A stretch of 25,331 nucleotides of DNA from Novosphingopyxis sp042090735 (GTDB taxonomy: Bacteria > Pseudomonadota > Alphaproteobacteria > Sphingomonadales > Sphingomonadaceae). Made by a program: the position numbers and the translations under genes. The DNA lies in NCBI GenBank assembly GCA_042090735.1, contig JBELIU010000012.1, forward strand, positions 1 to 25,331, given 5' to 3'. The stretch's first letter is position 1. Each line of letters starts with the position of its first letter. Of the stretch, positions 1 through 7,098 are shown one piece after another. The notes below the pieces were generated by a model. That model saw only the letters and a program-made list of their open reading frames with translations, was not told the origin of the DNA and made no database searches.

Positions 1-264
1 CTTCTCGGAGCTGTCATGCCATGCCTTGTGGCTGAAATGCGTGTCGGTGGAGACGCTGTATACCTCGACGCCCATCTTCTGGAGCGTGGGGTAGATATCG
101 GCCAGATCTTCCAGCTCGGTCGGGCAAACGAAGGTGAAATCGGCCGGATAGAAAAAGAATACCGCCCACTTGCCCTTCGTGTCCTCGTCGGTGACGGTGA
201 CGAACTCGCCCTGCTTGTAGGCCTGGGTGCTGAACGGTTTGATCGGTTTATCGATGACGGACAT
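1..264 (-). CDS. ahpC: Peroxiredoxin AhpC, N-terminal 88 residues (cut by window edge)
   Basis: Two-cysteine peroxiredoxin of the AhpC type, which reduces hydrogen peroxide and organic hydroperoxides in the cytoplasm, usually recharged by AhpF or another thiol reductase. The reading frame begins MSVIDKPIKPFSTQAYKQGE and contains FYPADFTFVCPTE, the peroxidatic-cysteine motif, with Cys47; the STDTHFSHKAWH stretch that follows is also typical. Only 88 of about 187 expected residues are present, because the gene runs off the left end, so the resolving cysteine is not visible. The ATG at 262-264 has an AGAGGAAA ribosome binding site about 8 bases upstream. Upstream lie a TATAAA-like -10 and a LysR-type dyad, fitting control by OxyR (inference). 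Family assignment is firm. Confidence 0.95.
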   Translation of the reverse strand, partial: MSVIDKPIKPFSTQAYKQGEFVTVTDEDTKGKWAVFFFYPADFTFVCPTELEDLADIYPTLQKMGVEVYSVSTDTHFSHKAWHDSSEK

Positions 265-336
265 GGATATTTCCTCTGTCGGTTGGGGGTGGGAGAAGTG
301 CTGTGTGCACTGCAACATATGACCCCGCCCGACAGA

Positions 337-384
337 TTTATAAAGGCGTTTTGTCCGGTTTTTTTGATTGAGTTTGTCGATCAA
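337..384 (-). promoter_or_regulatory. Candidate ahpC promoter with LysR-type (OxyR-like) T-N11-A site
   Basis: On the minus strand a TATAAA -10 hexamer lies at 337-342. No good -35 hexamer is found 16-18 bases upstream, as expected of an activator-dependent promoter. At 364-384 there is a perfect dyad TTGAT-N11-ATCAA, the T-N11-A form bound by LysR-family regulators, placed just upstream of the -35 position. OxyR is a LysR-family activator of ahpC in many bacteria, so it is the natural candidate. The dyad is seen directly; the regulator is inferred. Confidence 0.4.
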
Positions 385-421
385 CCGCCCGAAAAAAAGT
401 TTCGGAACCGGGCATCCTCGC

Positions 422-1705
422 TCAGTCTCCGCCCACGCGCTCGATGTCCGCGCCCACCGCTTCGAGCTTTTCCTCCAGCCGCTCATAGCCGCGGTCCAGA
501 TGATAGACGCGGTTGAGCTGCGTCTCGCCCTCGGCGGCGAGGCCGGCGATGACGAGGCTCATCGAGGCGCGCAGATCGGTGGCCATCACCGGTGCCCCGG
601 TCAGCCGCTCCACACCGCGCACGACGGCGGTGTGGCCGTCGACATCGATATTGGCGCCCATTCGGGTAAGCTCAGGAACGTGCATGTAGCGGTTCTCGAA
701 GATGGTTTCGGTCAGCACGCTGTTGCCATCCGCCTTGCACAAGAGCGCCATCAGCTGTGCCTGCATGTCGGTGGCAAGGCCGGGGTAGGGCGCGGTGGTA
801 AGGCGCACGGGCTTCAGCGCTCCGTTGGCGGCCACCTTCACGCCATGCTTGTGCGTTTCGATATGCAGGCCCATTTCGCGCAGCGCATCGAGCGTCGTTT
901 CCATCTCGTCCGCGCGCGCACCGATCAGATCGACCTCGCCGCCCGTGATCGCGGCCGCACAAGCATAGCTGCCCGCCTCGATCCGGTCCGGCATTACTTC
1001 ATACGTGGCACCGTGCAAACGCTTCACGCCGTGGATGGTGAGATCCGACGTACCGATCCCTTCGATATCCGCACCCATCGCCACCAGCAGCTTGCACAGG
1101 TCGACGATCTCCGGCTCGCGCGCGGCATTGCGCAGGACCGTGGTTCCGCTGGAGAGGGAGGCGGCCATCAGGGCGTTCTCGGTTGCGCCGACCGACACGA
1201 CCGGAAAGCTGTAGGTGCCGCCGGGCAGGCCGCCGTCGGGCGCACTCGCGCGCACATAGCCCGAAGCGATCTCGATCTCCGCGCCCATCGCTTCCAGCGC
1301 CTTTAGATGCAAGTCGATCGGACGGTTGCCGATCGCACATCCGCCGGGCAGCGAAACGGTTGCTTCACCCGCGCGGGCCAGCAGTGGGCCGAGCACCAGG
1401 ATCGAGGCACGCATCTTGCGCACGATGTCATAGGGCGCGACGGTGGAGGTGATCCGCGTGGCCTGCAGCGTCATCACCCGCCCGAAGTCTTCCGGCCGCG
1501 ATCCGGCGATCGCGGTGGAGACGCCGAACTGGTTCATGAGGTGCTGGAAACTGTCGATATCCGCCAGCCGCGGCAGATTGCGTAGCGTTAGCGGTTCATC
1601 GGTCAGTAGCGCGCAAGGGATCAGCGTCAGCGCGCTGTTCTTGGCACCGGAGATGGGAATGCGGCCCGAAAGGCGGTTGCCGCCACGAATGAGAATTCTG
1701 TCCAT
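422..1705 (-). CDS. murA: UDP-N-acetylglucosamine 1-carboxyvinyltransferase MurA
   Basis: Catalyses the first committed step of peptidoglycan synthesis, transfer of enolpyruvyl from phosphoenolpyruvate to UDP-GlcNAc in the cytoplasm. The 427-residue protein has the usual length and both EPSP-synthase-type halves. Lys22-Asn23 (in SGAKNSAL) match the conserved substrate-binding pair, and the loop LPGGCAIGNRPIDLH carries Cys123, equivalent to catalytic Cys115 of E. coli and the target of fosfomycin; because Cys rather than Asp is present, the enzyme should be fosfomycin-sensitive in principle. It lies 69 bases downstream of clpS on the same strand. The ATG at 1705 has no clear ribosome binding site, so translation may depend on the upstream gene or an unusual leader. 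Identity is firm. Confidence 0.97.
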   Translation of the reverse strand: MDRILIRGGNRLSGRIPISGAKNSALTLIPCALLTDEPLTLRNLPRLADIDSFQHLMNQFGVSTAIAGSRPEDFGRVMTLQATRITSTVAPYDIVRKMRASILVLGPLLARAGEATVSLPGGCAIGNRPIDLHLKALEAMGAEIEIASGYVRASAPDGGLPGGTYSFPVVSVGATENALMAASLSSGTTVLRNAAREPEIVDLCKLLVAMGADIEGIGTSDLTIHGVKRLHGATYEVMPDRIEAGSYACAAAITGGEVDLIGARADEMETTLDALREMGLHIETHKHGVKVAANGALKPVRLTTAPYPGLATDMQAQLMALLCKADGNSVLTETIFENRYMHVPELTRMGANIDVDGHTAVVRGVERLTGAPVMATDLRASMSLVIAGLAAEGETQLNRVYHLDRGYERLEEKLEAVGADIERVGGD

Positions 1706-1741
1706 CGCATGGGAATAGCGATTGCGCGCGCGGAGACAAGG

Positions 1742-1760
1742 TCGGTGGGCGCTCCACCGA
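1742..1760. other. Hairpin between clpS and murA
   Basis: A perfect 7-bp stem, TCGGTGG with CCACCGA and a 5-base loop, sits in the short clpS-murA gap. It has no following T-run on the minus strand, so it does not look like a full intrinsic terminator. It could weakly attenuate or mark an RNA processing point between the two genes. Confidence 0.35.
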
Positions 1761-1774
1761 TCTGGAGAGGGGTT

Positions 1775-2146
1775 TTATGCTTTCTCCAGCGTGCATTGCA
1801 GCGGGTGCTGGTTCTGCCGCGCGAAATCCATCACTTGGTTCACTTTCGTTTCGGCCACTTCATAGCTGAAGATGCCGCAAACGCCGACGCCGCGCTGGTG
1901 GACGTGAAGCATCACGCGGGTGGCTTCGTCGGTGTCCATCGTGAAAAAGCGCTTCAGGCAATGTACGACGAATTCCATCGGCGTGTAATCGTCGTTCAGC
2001 ATCAGCACCTTGTACTGACTCGGCTGTTTGGTCTTGGGTCGGGTGCGCGTGGCGAGGCCCACCGAGGGGCCGTCGGGGCCCTGCTCGTCATCCTTCGCCA
2101 TATGGATCGAAAGCGGGCGGATCGAGAGGGGGGCTTGCTGAGTCAT
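1775..2146 (-). CDS. clpS: ATP-dependent Clp protease adaptor ClpS
   Basis: Adaptor that binds N-degron substrates and hands them to the ClpAP protease in the cytoplasm. The conserved core starts at KVLMLNDDYTPMEFVVHCL and continues with VMLHVHQRGVGVCGIFSYEVAETKV. The Asn-Asp-Asp-x-Thr-Pro-Met stretch and the Met-Leu-His-Val-His segment form the hydrophobic pocket for the destabilising N-terminal residue. The 123-residue form begins at ATG 2146. A second in-frame ATG at 2101 (MAKDDEQG) would give 108 residues, closer to the common family length. Neither has a convincing ribosome binding site, so the start is open. The flexible N-terminal tail before the core is expected for the family. clpA is not in the window. 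Confidence 0.93.
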   Translation of the reverse strand: MTQQAPLSIRPLSIHMAKDDEQGPDGPSVGLATRTRPKTKQPSQYKVLMLNDDYTPMEFVVHCLKRFFTMDTDEATRVMLHVHQRGVGVCGIFSYEVAETKVNQVMDFARQNQHPLQCTLEKA

Positions 2147-2248
2147 ACAGCGTCAAAATATGGCATCGCGTGGCGCTGGGGCAAGCCCCGACATTGGTAA
2201 ACGCGGATATGTCAGGCTGAAATCGAAACGGCCCCGCGGGCGCGCACC

Positions 2249-2283
2249 AAAAAAAGGCCGCCCCCGTTTCCGTGGAGCGGCCT
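2249..2283 (-). terminator. Intrinsic terminator of the phasin gene
   Basis: On the minus strand, 38 bases after the phasin stop codon, the stem AGGCCGC (2277-2283) pairs with GCGGCCT (2255-2261), followed by a run of seven T residues (2249-2255). This is a textbook rho-independent terminator, well suited to a highly expressed gene. It also insulates phasin from clpS downstream on the same strand. Confidence 0.9.
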
Positions 2284-2320
2284 CTGGTGATCGGGTTGCC
2301 AATCGGATGGGATGAAAGCC

Positions 2321-3013
2321 TTAGGCTTCGATCTTCATCTTCTCACCGGCTTCGGCCATGCGGCTGGAGATCGGCTGGAACATGTCGCCGAACAGCTTGA
2401 CCATCTTCTCGGTGTTCTTCGAGCTCTGCTCGACCATCACGTCGAAGTTCTTGCGGGCATATTCACCCTGCAGCTGGAACAGCTCGGTGGGCGACTTGAC
2501 GGAGGTGAAGTCCTTCATCGCGCTCGACGCGTCTTCGAAGTTCTTCTTAGCGAACTCCATGTTGTCGCGGCCGAGTTCCTGCATGCCCTCGGCACCGATT
2601 TTGCCGGCCTGCACGAAGGCTTCGACGTTGCCGCGGCTGAATTCGCCAGCTTCGGTCATCATCTGCACGGTCTTCTCCGAAGCAGCCGTGGTGCGCTCGG
2701 ACATGTCGTTGACCATCTTGCTGGTCTTGTCGGTTACTTTTTCGGTGGTGTTAGCCATGATGGCGGATCCTTTCTGGATAGTCTTGGTGGCGGCAGTCTC
2801 GACGGCCGCCTGAGTTTCTTTCACTTCGGTAACGGCTGTCTCTGCGGCCTTCGTGGCCGTCTCGACAGGCTTCGCGATTTCCGCTGCCTTGGCAGAAGTC
2901 GCTTTGGTTTCAGGCTCCGCTGCCTTGGGCGCCGGCTTGGCCGGGCTGGCGGGCGCGCTTGCCTTCCCCTTTGCGGGAGCTTTCGATTTCGGTGCTGTCT
3001 TACGAGCAGTCAT
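2321..3013 (-). CDS. phaP: Phasin (polyhydroxyalkanoate granule-associated protein) with Ala/Lys/Pro-rich N-terminal extension
   Basis: Phasins coat intracellular polyhydroxyalkanoate granules and control their number and size. The last 145 residues, from MANTTEKVTDKTSK, are Gly-poor and helical with amphipathic periodicity and contain SPTELFQLQGEYARKNFDVM, typical of the phasin family. They are preceded by an 85-residue Ala/Lys/Pro-rich low-complexity segment, which resembles the basic tails of PhaF or histone-like proteins. The gene lies downstream of phaC on the same strand but has its own promoter. I chose ATG 3013 because the predicted transcript begins near 3037, so the next upstream ATG at 3040 falls at or before the transcription start and inside an operator. 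An AAGGA lies 11 bases before 3013. A second in-frame ATG at 2758 has a well-placed AAAGGA and would give just the 145-residue phasin core. Confidence 0.9.
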   Translation of the reverse strand: MTARKTAPKSKAPAKGKASAPASPAKPAPKAAEPETKATSAKAAEIAKPVETATKAAETAVTEVKETQAAVETAATKTIQKGSAIMANTTEKVTDKTSKMVNDMSERTTAASEKTVQMMTEAGEFSRGNVEAFVQAGKIGAEGMQELGRDNMEFAKKNFEDASSAMKDFTSVKSPTELFQLQGEYARKNFDVMVEQSSKNTEKMVKLFGDMFQPISSRMAEAGEKMKIEA

Positions 3014-3031
3014 CGTCAATCCGTTCCTTCT

Positions 3032-3047
3032 TTGCTGCATTGCACAA
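3032..3047 (-). promoter_or_regulatory. Operator-like dyad overlapping the phasin -10 (site B)
   Basis: Read on the minus strand: TTGTGC-AAT-GCAGCAA, a near copy of the perfect dyad 47 bases upstream. It overlaps the -10 hexamer and the predicted transcription start, the position for a steric repressor. The candidate protein is PhaR, the polyhydroxyalkanoate-responsive repressor that binds TGC-rich dyads at phasin promoters in other bacteria (inference). Confidence 0.6.
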
Positions 3048-3072
3048 TACGCATTGAGGGACGGTTTGTCAA
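3044..3072 (-). promoter_or_regulatory. Sigma-70 type promoter of the phasin gene
   Basis: Minus strand: a perfect -35 TTGACA (3067-3072), a 17-base spacer and a -10 TATTGT (3044-3049, 4 of 6 consensus). Transcription should start near 3037, giving a leader of about 24 bases before ATG 3013. The promoter is flanked and overlapped by two similar dyads at 3032-3047 and 3080-3094, which suggests strong but repressible transcription. Confidence 0.75.
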
Positions 3073-3079
3073 GGAATTA

Positions 3080-3094
3080 TTGTGCGCTGCACAA
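3080..3094 (-). promoter_or_regulatory. Operator-like perfect dyad upstream of the phasin -35 (site A)
   Basis: TTGTGC-GCT-GCACAA, a perfect 6-3-6 inverted repeat just upstream of the -35 hexamer. With site B it brackets the promoter, with centres 47 bases apart. The shared pattern of both sites, TTGTGC-N3-GCA(C/G)(C)AA, argues for one dimeric regulator, with PhaR the best candidate. Confidence 0.6.
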
Positions 3095-3159
3095 AATCGG
3101 AATATCGCAAAAAACGGGCGTTTCGGCGACATCCTAACCTATTTTATGCTGCACTTGGG

Positions 3160-4995
3160 TCAGCGGCTTTTGACATAGCGGCCCGGCGCATCCTCGATCG
3201 CTTTAAGCTTGCCCTTGCCGGGACGACGCGCGCCTTTCACCGCCACTTCATCGGGCGCCTGGGCACGGAGCCATTCGATCCAGTCCGGCCACCAGCTGCC
3301 CTTGGTCTCGTTTGCCCCATCGATGAACCGTTCCAGCGAATCCACGCCGTCGTCCTCATTAGTCCAATATTGGTATTTTTCGGCGGCGGGCGGGTTGACC
3401 ACGCCGGCAATGTGGCCCGATCCGGCGAGGACGAAGCGCTTCTCGCCCGAAAGATGGTCCATCAGCTTCCAGACGCTGGCTACCGGTGCGATATGATCTT
3501 CCTTCCCGGCCTGAATATAGGTCGGGGTCTTGATCTTGCTCAGGTCGATGGGCGTGCCGTCGATGCGGATCGCGCCCGGCTTTGCCAGCTTGTTCTCGCG
3601 GTACAGGTCCTCAAGATATGAACGATGCCATTTGCGCGGCAGATTGGTGGTGTCGCCGTTCCAGTGGAGCAGATCGAATGCCGGATAGTCCTCGCCCAGC
3701 AGATAGTTGGTGACGACGTAATTCCAGATCAGGTCACGCCCCCGCAGCATGTTGAAGGTGGCGGCCATGTAGCGCCCGTCCAGATAGCCCGGATCGCTCA
3801 GCTGCTGAACCAGCTCCATATGCTCGTCGCCGGTGAACAGCAGCAGATCGCCGGCTTCTTCGAAATCCACCTGCGCGGTGAAGAAGGTGGCACTGGCCAC
3901 CTTGTCGGCCTCGCCGCGCTCGGCCAGCAGCGCCAGCGTGGCGGCAAGGGTGGTGCCCGCCACGCAATAGCCGATACTGTGAACGCTATCGACATTCAGC
4001 GCTTCGCGGATGGTGTCGATCGCATCGATCTGCGCGGCGACATAATCGTCCCATTCCACGTCTGCCATCGAGGCATCGGCGGATTTCCAGCTGACCATGA
4101 ACAGGGTGACGCCTTGATCGACGGCCCATTTCACGAAGCTCTTCTTCTCATTGAGATCGAGAATGTAGAAGCGGTTGATCCAGGGCGGAAAGATGACGAG
4201 CGGCGTCTTCAGGACCTTCTCGGTGGTCGGGGTATATTGAATCAGCTGATAGAGCGGCGTTTCGTGCACGACCTTGCCGGGCGTCGTCGCGATGTTCTCC
4301 CCCAGCTCGAACGCGTCCGGATCGGTATGCGTCAGCTGACCTTTACGCAGGTCGTTGAGCATATGCTCCAGGCCCTTGAGCAGGCTCTCGCCGCGCGTCT
4401 CGTATGCCTTTTCGAGCACCTGCGGATTGGTCATCGCAAAATTGGTCGGCGAGACGGCATCGAGCGCGTTGGATAGGTTGAAGCGCAGCTTGGCCTTCAT
4501 GTCCGGATCGAGCCCGTCGATATCGTCCGCCCAGGCCAGCATCCGCTCGACCGTGAACTGATAGGCCTGCGCGATCGCGGCGAAAACGGGGTGGTTTTCC
4601 CACCCTTCATGCCGGAAACGCTTGTCCCGCGTTTCGACGGGCTGGTTCCAGCCGTCCATGCCGGACGTCATGAGCTTGCCCCAATATTCGAAGCTGGACG
4701 TGATCATCTCGGCCTGCTGGCGCATGACGCTCATCGGGTCCTGCGCGCTCAGGCGATAGCGGGCAGGGGCGTCCGCGCCCTCCATCCAGCGTCGCATCAT
4801 CTTTTCGGATTGATCGGCCAGGCGCCCGTCCGCGATCTGCTCGGCAGCGAACTCCCCCAGCAGCTGCTGGGCGCGCAGGGTAACGAAGCCCCATTGCTGC
4901 ATCTGCTCCAGAAGGTTCTGCGTGCCTTCCACCAGATCCTGGCCGGCCTGCTCCAGTCCCGGGCCCATCGCCTTATCGCCGCTTTTGCTTGCCAT
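3160..4995 (-). CDS. phaC: Class I poly(3-hydroxyalkanoate) synthase PhaC
   Basis: Polymerises 3-hydroxyacyl-CoA to polyhydroxyalkanoate at the granule surface. From ATG 4995 the protein has 611 residues, in the class I range. The N-terminal phasin-interacting region is followed by an alpha/beta-hydrolase core. The lipase-like box reads SIGYCVAGTT with Cys344 as nucleophile; Asp500 (GKEDHIAP) and His528 (GSGHIAGV) complete the triad. PPWINRFYILDL and SWKSADAS are further family marks. Only Ala follows Val in GYCVAG where many synthases have Gly-Gly, which is common in alphaproteobacteria. The frame opens further upstream, but ATG 4995 is preceded by AGGAGG at ideal spacing, so I prefer it. 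phaA, phaB and phaR are not in the window. The gene is divergent from alaC. Confidence 0.96.
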   Translation of the reverse strand: MASKSGDKAMGPGLEQAGQDLVEGTQNLLEQMQQWGFVTLRAQQLLGEFAAEQIADGRLADQSEKMMRRWMEGADAPARYRLSAQDPMSVMRQQAEMITSSFEYWGKLMTSGMDGWNQPVETRDKRFRHEGWENHPVFAAIAQAYQFTVERMLAWADDIDGLDPDMKAKLRFNLSNALDAVSPTNFAMTNPQVLEKAYETRGESLLKGLEHMLNDLRKGQLTHTDPDAFELGENIATTPGKVVHETPLYQLIQYTPTTEKVLKTPLVIFPPWINRFYILDLNEKKSFVKWAVDQGVTLFMVSWKSADASMADVEWDDYVAAQIDAIDTIREALNVDSVHSIGYCVAGTTLAATLALLAERGEADKVASATFFTAQVDFEEAGDLLLFTGDEHMELVQQLSDPGYLDGRYMAATFNMLRGRDLIWNYVVTNYLLGEDYPAFDLLHWNGDTTNLPRKWHRSYLEDLYRENKLAKPGAIRIDGTPIDLSKIKTPTYIQAGKEDHIAPVASVWKLMDHLSGEKRFVLAGSGHIAGVVNPPAAEKYQYWTNEDDGVDSLERFIDGANETKGSWWPDWIEWLRAQAPDEVAVKGARRPGKGKLKAIEDAPGRYVKSR

Positions 4996-5021
4996 CGTCA
5001 TCCTCCTCCTGTGCGCCCGCT

Positions 5022-5059
5022 TTGTTACAAGCTTTCGTTGGTTCATAACATGAAGTTCC
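5022..5059 (+). promoter_or_regulatory. Candidate alaC promoter and palindrome in the phaC-alaC divergent region
   Basis: The 104-base divergent gap contains TTGTTA (5022-5027), 18 bases, then TAACAT (5046-5051), both 4 of 6 to consensus, on the plus strand. The -10 overlaps a perfect dyad TTCAT-AAC-ATGAA (5043-5055). I could not find an equally good phaC promoter on the other strand. The dyad could be an operator; the evidence is modest. Confidence 0.3.
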
Positions 5060-5099
5060 ACATGACGCGCGTGGTTCCTCTCGATATGGCAGGGACATT

Positions 5100-6314
5100 A
5101 TGAACGACGATTTTTACCGCATCCGCCGCCTGCCCCCTTATGTCTTCGCCGAGGTGAACGCGATGAAGGCCGCCGCGCGCGCGCGCGGCGAGGATATTAT
5201 CGACCTTGGCATGGGCAATCCCGATGGAGCGCCCGCCGCGCATATCGTGGAGAAGCTGTGCGAGGTTGCACGCGATCCCGGCGCTCATGGCTACAGCGCG
5301 TCGAAAGGAATCAAGGGACTGCGAAAGGCGCAGGCGGCTTATTATCAGCGCCGGTTCGGTGTCGATCTCGATCCCGAGAACGAGGTGGTGGTCACGCTGG
5401 GCTCGAAGGAAGGCCTCGCCAATCTTGCTCAGGCGATTACCGCGCCGGGCGATGTCGTGCTGGCACCCAATCCCAGCTACCCCATCCACACCTTCGGCTT
5501 CATCATCACCGGCGCCGCGATCCGCTCCATTCCCGCCGCGCCCGGGCCGGATTTCTTCAAGCGCCTGGAATATTCCATGGCCTATTCGGTGCCCAAGCCG
5601 AAGGTGCTGGTGATCGGCTATCCCTCCAATCCGACCGCCTACACCGCGGATCTCGCATTCTACAGCGAGGTCGTGGCCTTCGCCAAAGAACATAAGCTCT
5701 GGGTGATTTCCGATCTGGCCTATGCCGAGATCTATTTTGGCGACGAGCCTACCCCGTCGATCCTGCAGGTGCCGGGGGGCAAGGATGTGGCGGTGGAATT
5801 CACCAGCATGTCCAAAACCTATTCTATGGCCGGTTGGCGCATTGGCTTCGCAGTCGGCAATCCGACGCTGATCGGCGCGCTGGCGCGGGTGAAGAGCTAT
5901 CTCGATTATGGCGCGTTCACCCCGATCCAGGCCGCTGCCGTGGCCGCTTTGAACGGGCCGCAGGATGCAGTTGAAGCGAACCGCCAGCTCTACAAGGCGC
6001 GGCGCGATGTGATGGTGGAAAGCTTCGGACGCGCCGGCTGGGATATCCCGCCGCCCGATGCCAGCATGTTCGCCTGGGCCCCGATCCCCCCTGCTTTGGC
6101 GCATCTGGGCTCGGTCGAATTCTCGAAACGTCTGCTCAGCGAGGCCAAAGTGGCCGTCGCGCCGGGCGCCGGTTTCGGATCGGAGGGCGAGGGTTATGTA
6201 CGGCTCGCGCTGGTCGAGAATGAGCAGCGCATTCGGCAGGCCGCTCGCGGGATAAAGAAATTTATGAGCGCCAACGGCGTCTACGTGCCCGGTGGGCAGG
6301 GAGAGAAGTCATGA
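5100..6314 (+). CDS. alaC: PLP-dependent aminotransferase, AlaC type (glutamate-pyruvate transaminase)
   Basis: Fold-type I aminotransferase expected to make alanine from pyruvate and glutamate. The 404 residues follow the E. coli AlaC pattern closely: RLPPYVFAEVN, IIDLGMGNPDGAPAAHIVEK, HGYSASKGI, PNPSYPIH, then the active-site lysine Lys239 in TSMSKTYSMAGWRIGF. Asn177, Asp205, Tyr208 and Arg247 occupy the cofactor and carboxylate positions. A relative of this family is LL-diaminopimelate aminotransferase; the overall match favours AlaC. ATG 5100 has a nearby AGGGA. The stop codon overlaps the start of the following crotonase gene in an ATGA, implying translational coupling, although no metabolic link between the two is obvious. 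Confidence 0.9.
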   Translation: MNDDFYRIRRLPPYVFAEVNAMKAAARARGEDIIDLGMGNPDGAPAAHIVEKLCEVARDPGAHGYSASKGIKGLRKAQAAYYQRRFGVDLDPENEVVVTLGSKEGLANLAQAITAPGDVVLAPNPSYPIHTFGFIITGAAIRSIPAAPGPDFFKRLEYSMAYSVPKPKVLVIGYPSNPTAYTADLAFYSEVVAFAKEHKLWVISDLAYAEIYFGDEPTPSILQVPGGKDVAVEFTSMSKTYSMAGWRIGFAVGNPTLIGALARVKSYLDYGAFTPIQAAAVAALNGPQDAVEANRQLYKARRDVMVESFGRAGWDIPPPDASMFAWAPIPPALAHLGSVEFSKRLLSEAKVAVAPGAGFGSEGEGYVRLALVENEQRIRQAARGIKKFMSANGVYVPGGQGEKS

Positions 6315-7093
6315 GCGATCGCGTCAGCATCACCATCGAGGATCATGTCGCCGACGTGCGGCTGGCGCGGCCGGAGAAGATGAACGCGCTCGACCCCGCG
6401 ATGTTCGAAGGCATCGTCGCGGCCGGCGAGCGACTGCGCGATGAAAAGGGCGTGCGCGCCGTCGTGCTGTCAGGCGAGGGCCGGGCCTTTTGCGCGGGCC
6501 TCGACATGGCCAGCATGGCGAGCGGCGGCACTGGCGCGCCGCTGATCGAGCGCACGCACGGCACATCGAACCTCTATCAGAAGGTAGCGATGGTTTGGCG
6601 CGAGCTGCCAATGCCGGTCATCGCCGCGGTGCACGGCATCTGCTTCGGCGGCGGGCTGCAGATTGCCAGCGGAGCGGATATGCGCATCGTCTCGCCCGAG
6701 ACGCGGCTCTCGATCATGGAGATGAAATGGGGCTTGGTGCCGGACATGGGCGGCTTTGCTCTGTGGCGGCGCAATGTGCGCGAGGACGTGCTGCGGCGGC
6801 TCACCTACACCAATGCCGAATTCAATGGCCGCGAGGCGGTGGAATGGGGTTTCGCGACCGAGGTGCAGGACGCGCCGCTGGAACGCGCCAAGGCCATCGC
6901 CGCAACGATCGCGGACAGGAACCCTCAGGCGATGCGCGAGGCGAAGGCGCTGTTCAACAGCACAATCGATCTGGACGAGTCGGCCGTGCTTCAGGCCGAA
7001 AGCGATGCGCAAGGTCGCGTGATCCGTCAGCCCAACCAGATCGAGGCGGTGATGAGCCAGATGGAGAAGCGCGCCGCGAACTGGAAGGATTGA
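6311..7093 (+). CDS. Crotonase-family enoyl-CoA hydratase/isomerase with altered active site
   Basis: Crotonase fold, 260 residues. The oxyanion-hole segments are present: FCAGLDM (about 60-66) and HGICFGGGLQIA (108-119). At the position of catalytic Glu144 of rat hydratase (GGCEL) this protein has Gln117; Glu137 (SIMEMKWG) matches Glu164, and Asp145 (PDMGG) sits where dienoyl-CoA isomerase ECH1 has Asp204. A classical two-glutamate hydratase mechanism is therefore unlikely; an isomerase or another crotonase reaction is more plausible. The gene overlaps alaC by 4 bases and is followed 5 bases later by a DUF3224 gene, so the three are probably co-transcribed. The substrate is unknown. Confidence 0.88.
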   Translation: MSDRVSITIEDHVADVRLARPEKMNALDPAMFEGIVAAGERLRDEKGVRAVVLSGEGRAFCAGLDMASMASGGTGAPLIERTHGTSNLYQKVAMVWRELPMPVIAAVHGICFGGGLQIASGADMRIVSPETRLSIMEMKWGLVPDMGGFALWRRNVREDVLRRLTYTNAEFNGREAVEWGFATEVQDAPLERAKAIAATIADRNPQAMREAKALFNSTIDLDESAVLQAESDAQGRVIRQPNQIEAVMSQMEKRAANWKD

Positions 7094-7098
7094 ACGCC

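Noticed and set aside
3625..4476. Long open frame on the plus strand opposite phaC
   Set aside because: It is antisense to a certain phaC gene. Its composition (many Arg, His, Gly) matches a mirror frame of high-GC coding sequence, and no start site or family motif is seen.
4996..5061. Longer PhaC start at 5061
   Set aside because: The added residues are basic and unlike PhaC, and AGGAGG is placed for ATG 4995.
5030..5075. GGAAC sequences resembling the EcfG general stress promoter upstream of phaC
   Set aside because: The matching -10 half (CGTT) is missing at 16-17 bases; only CGAA is found.
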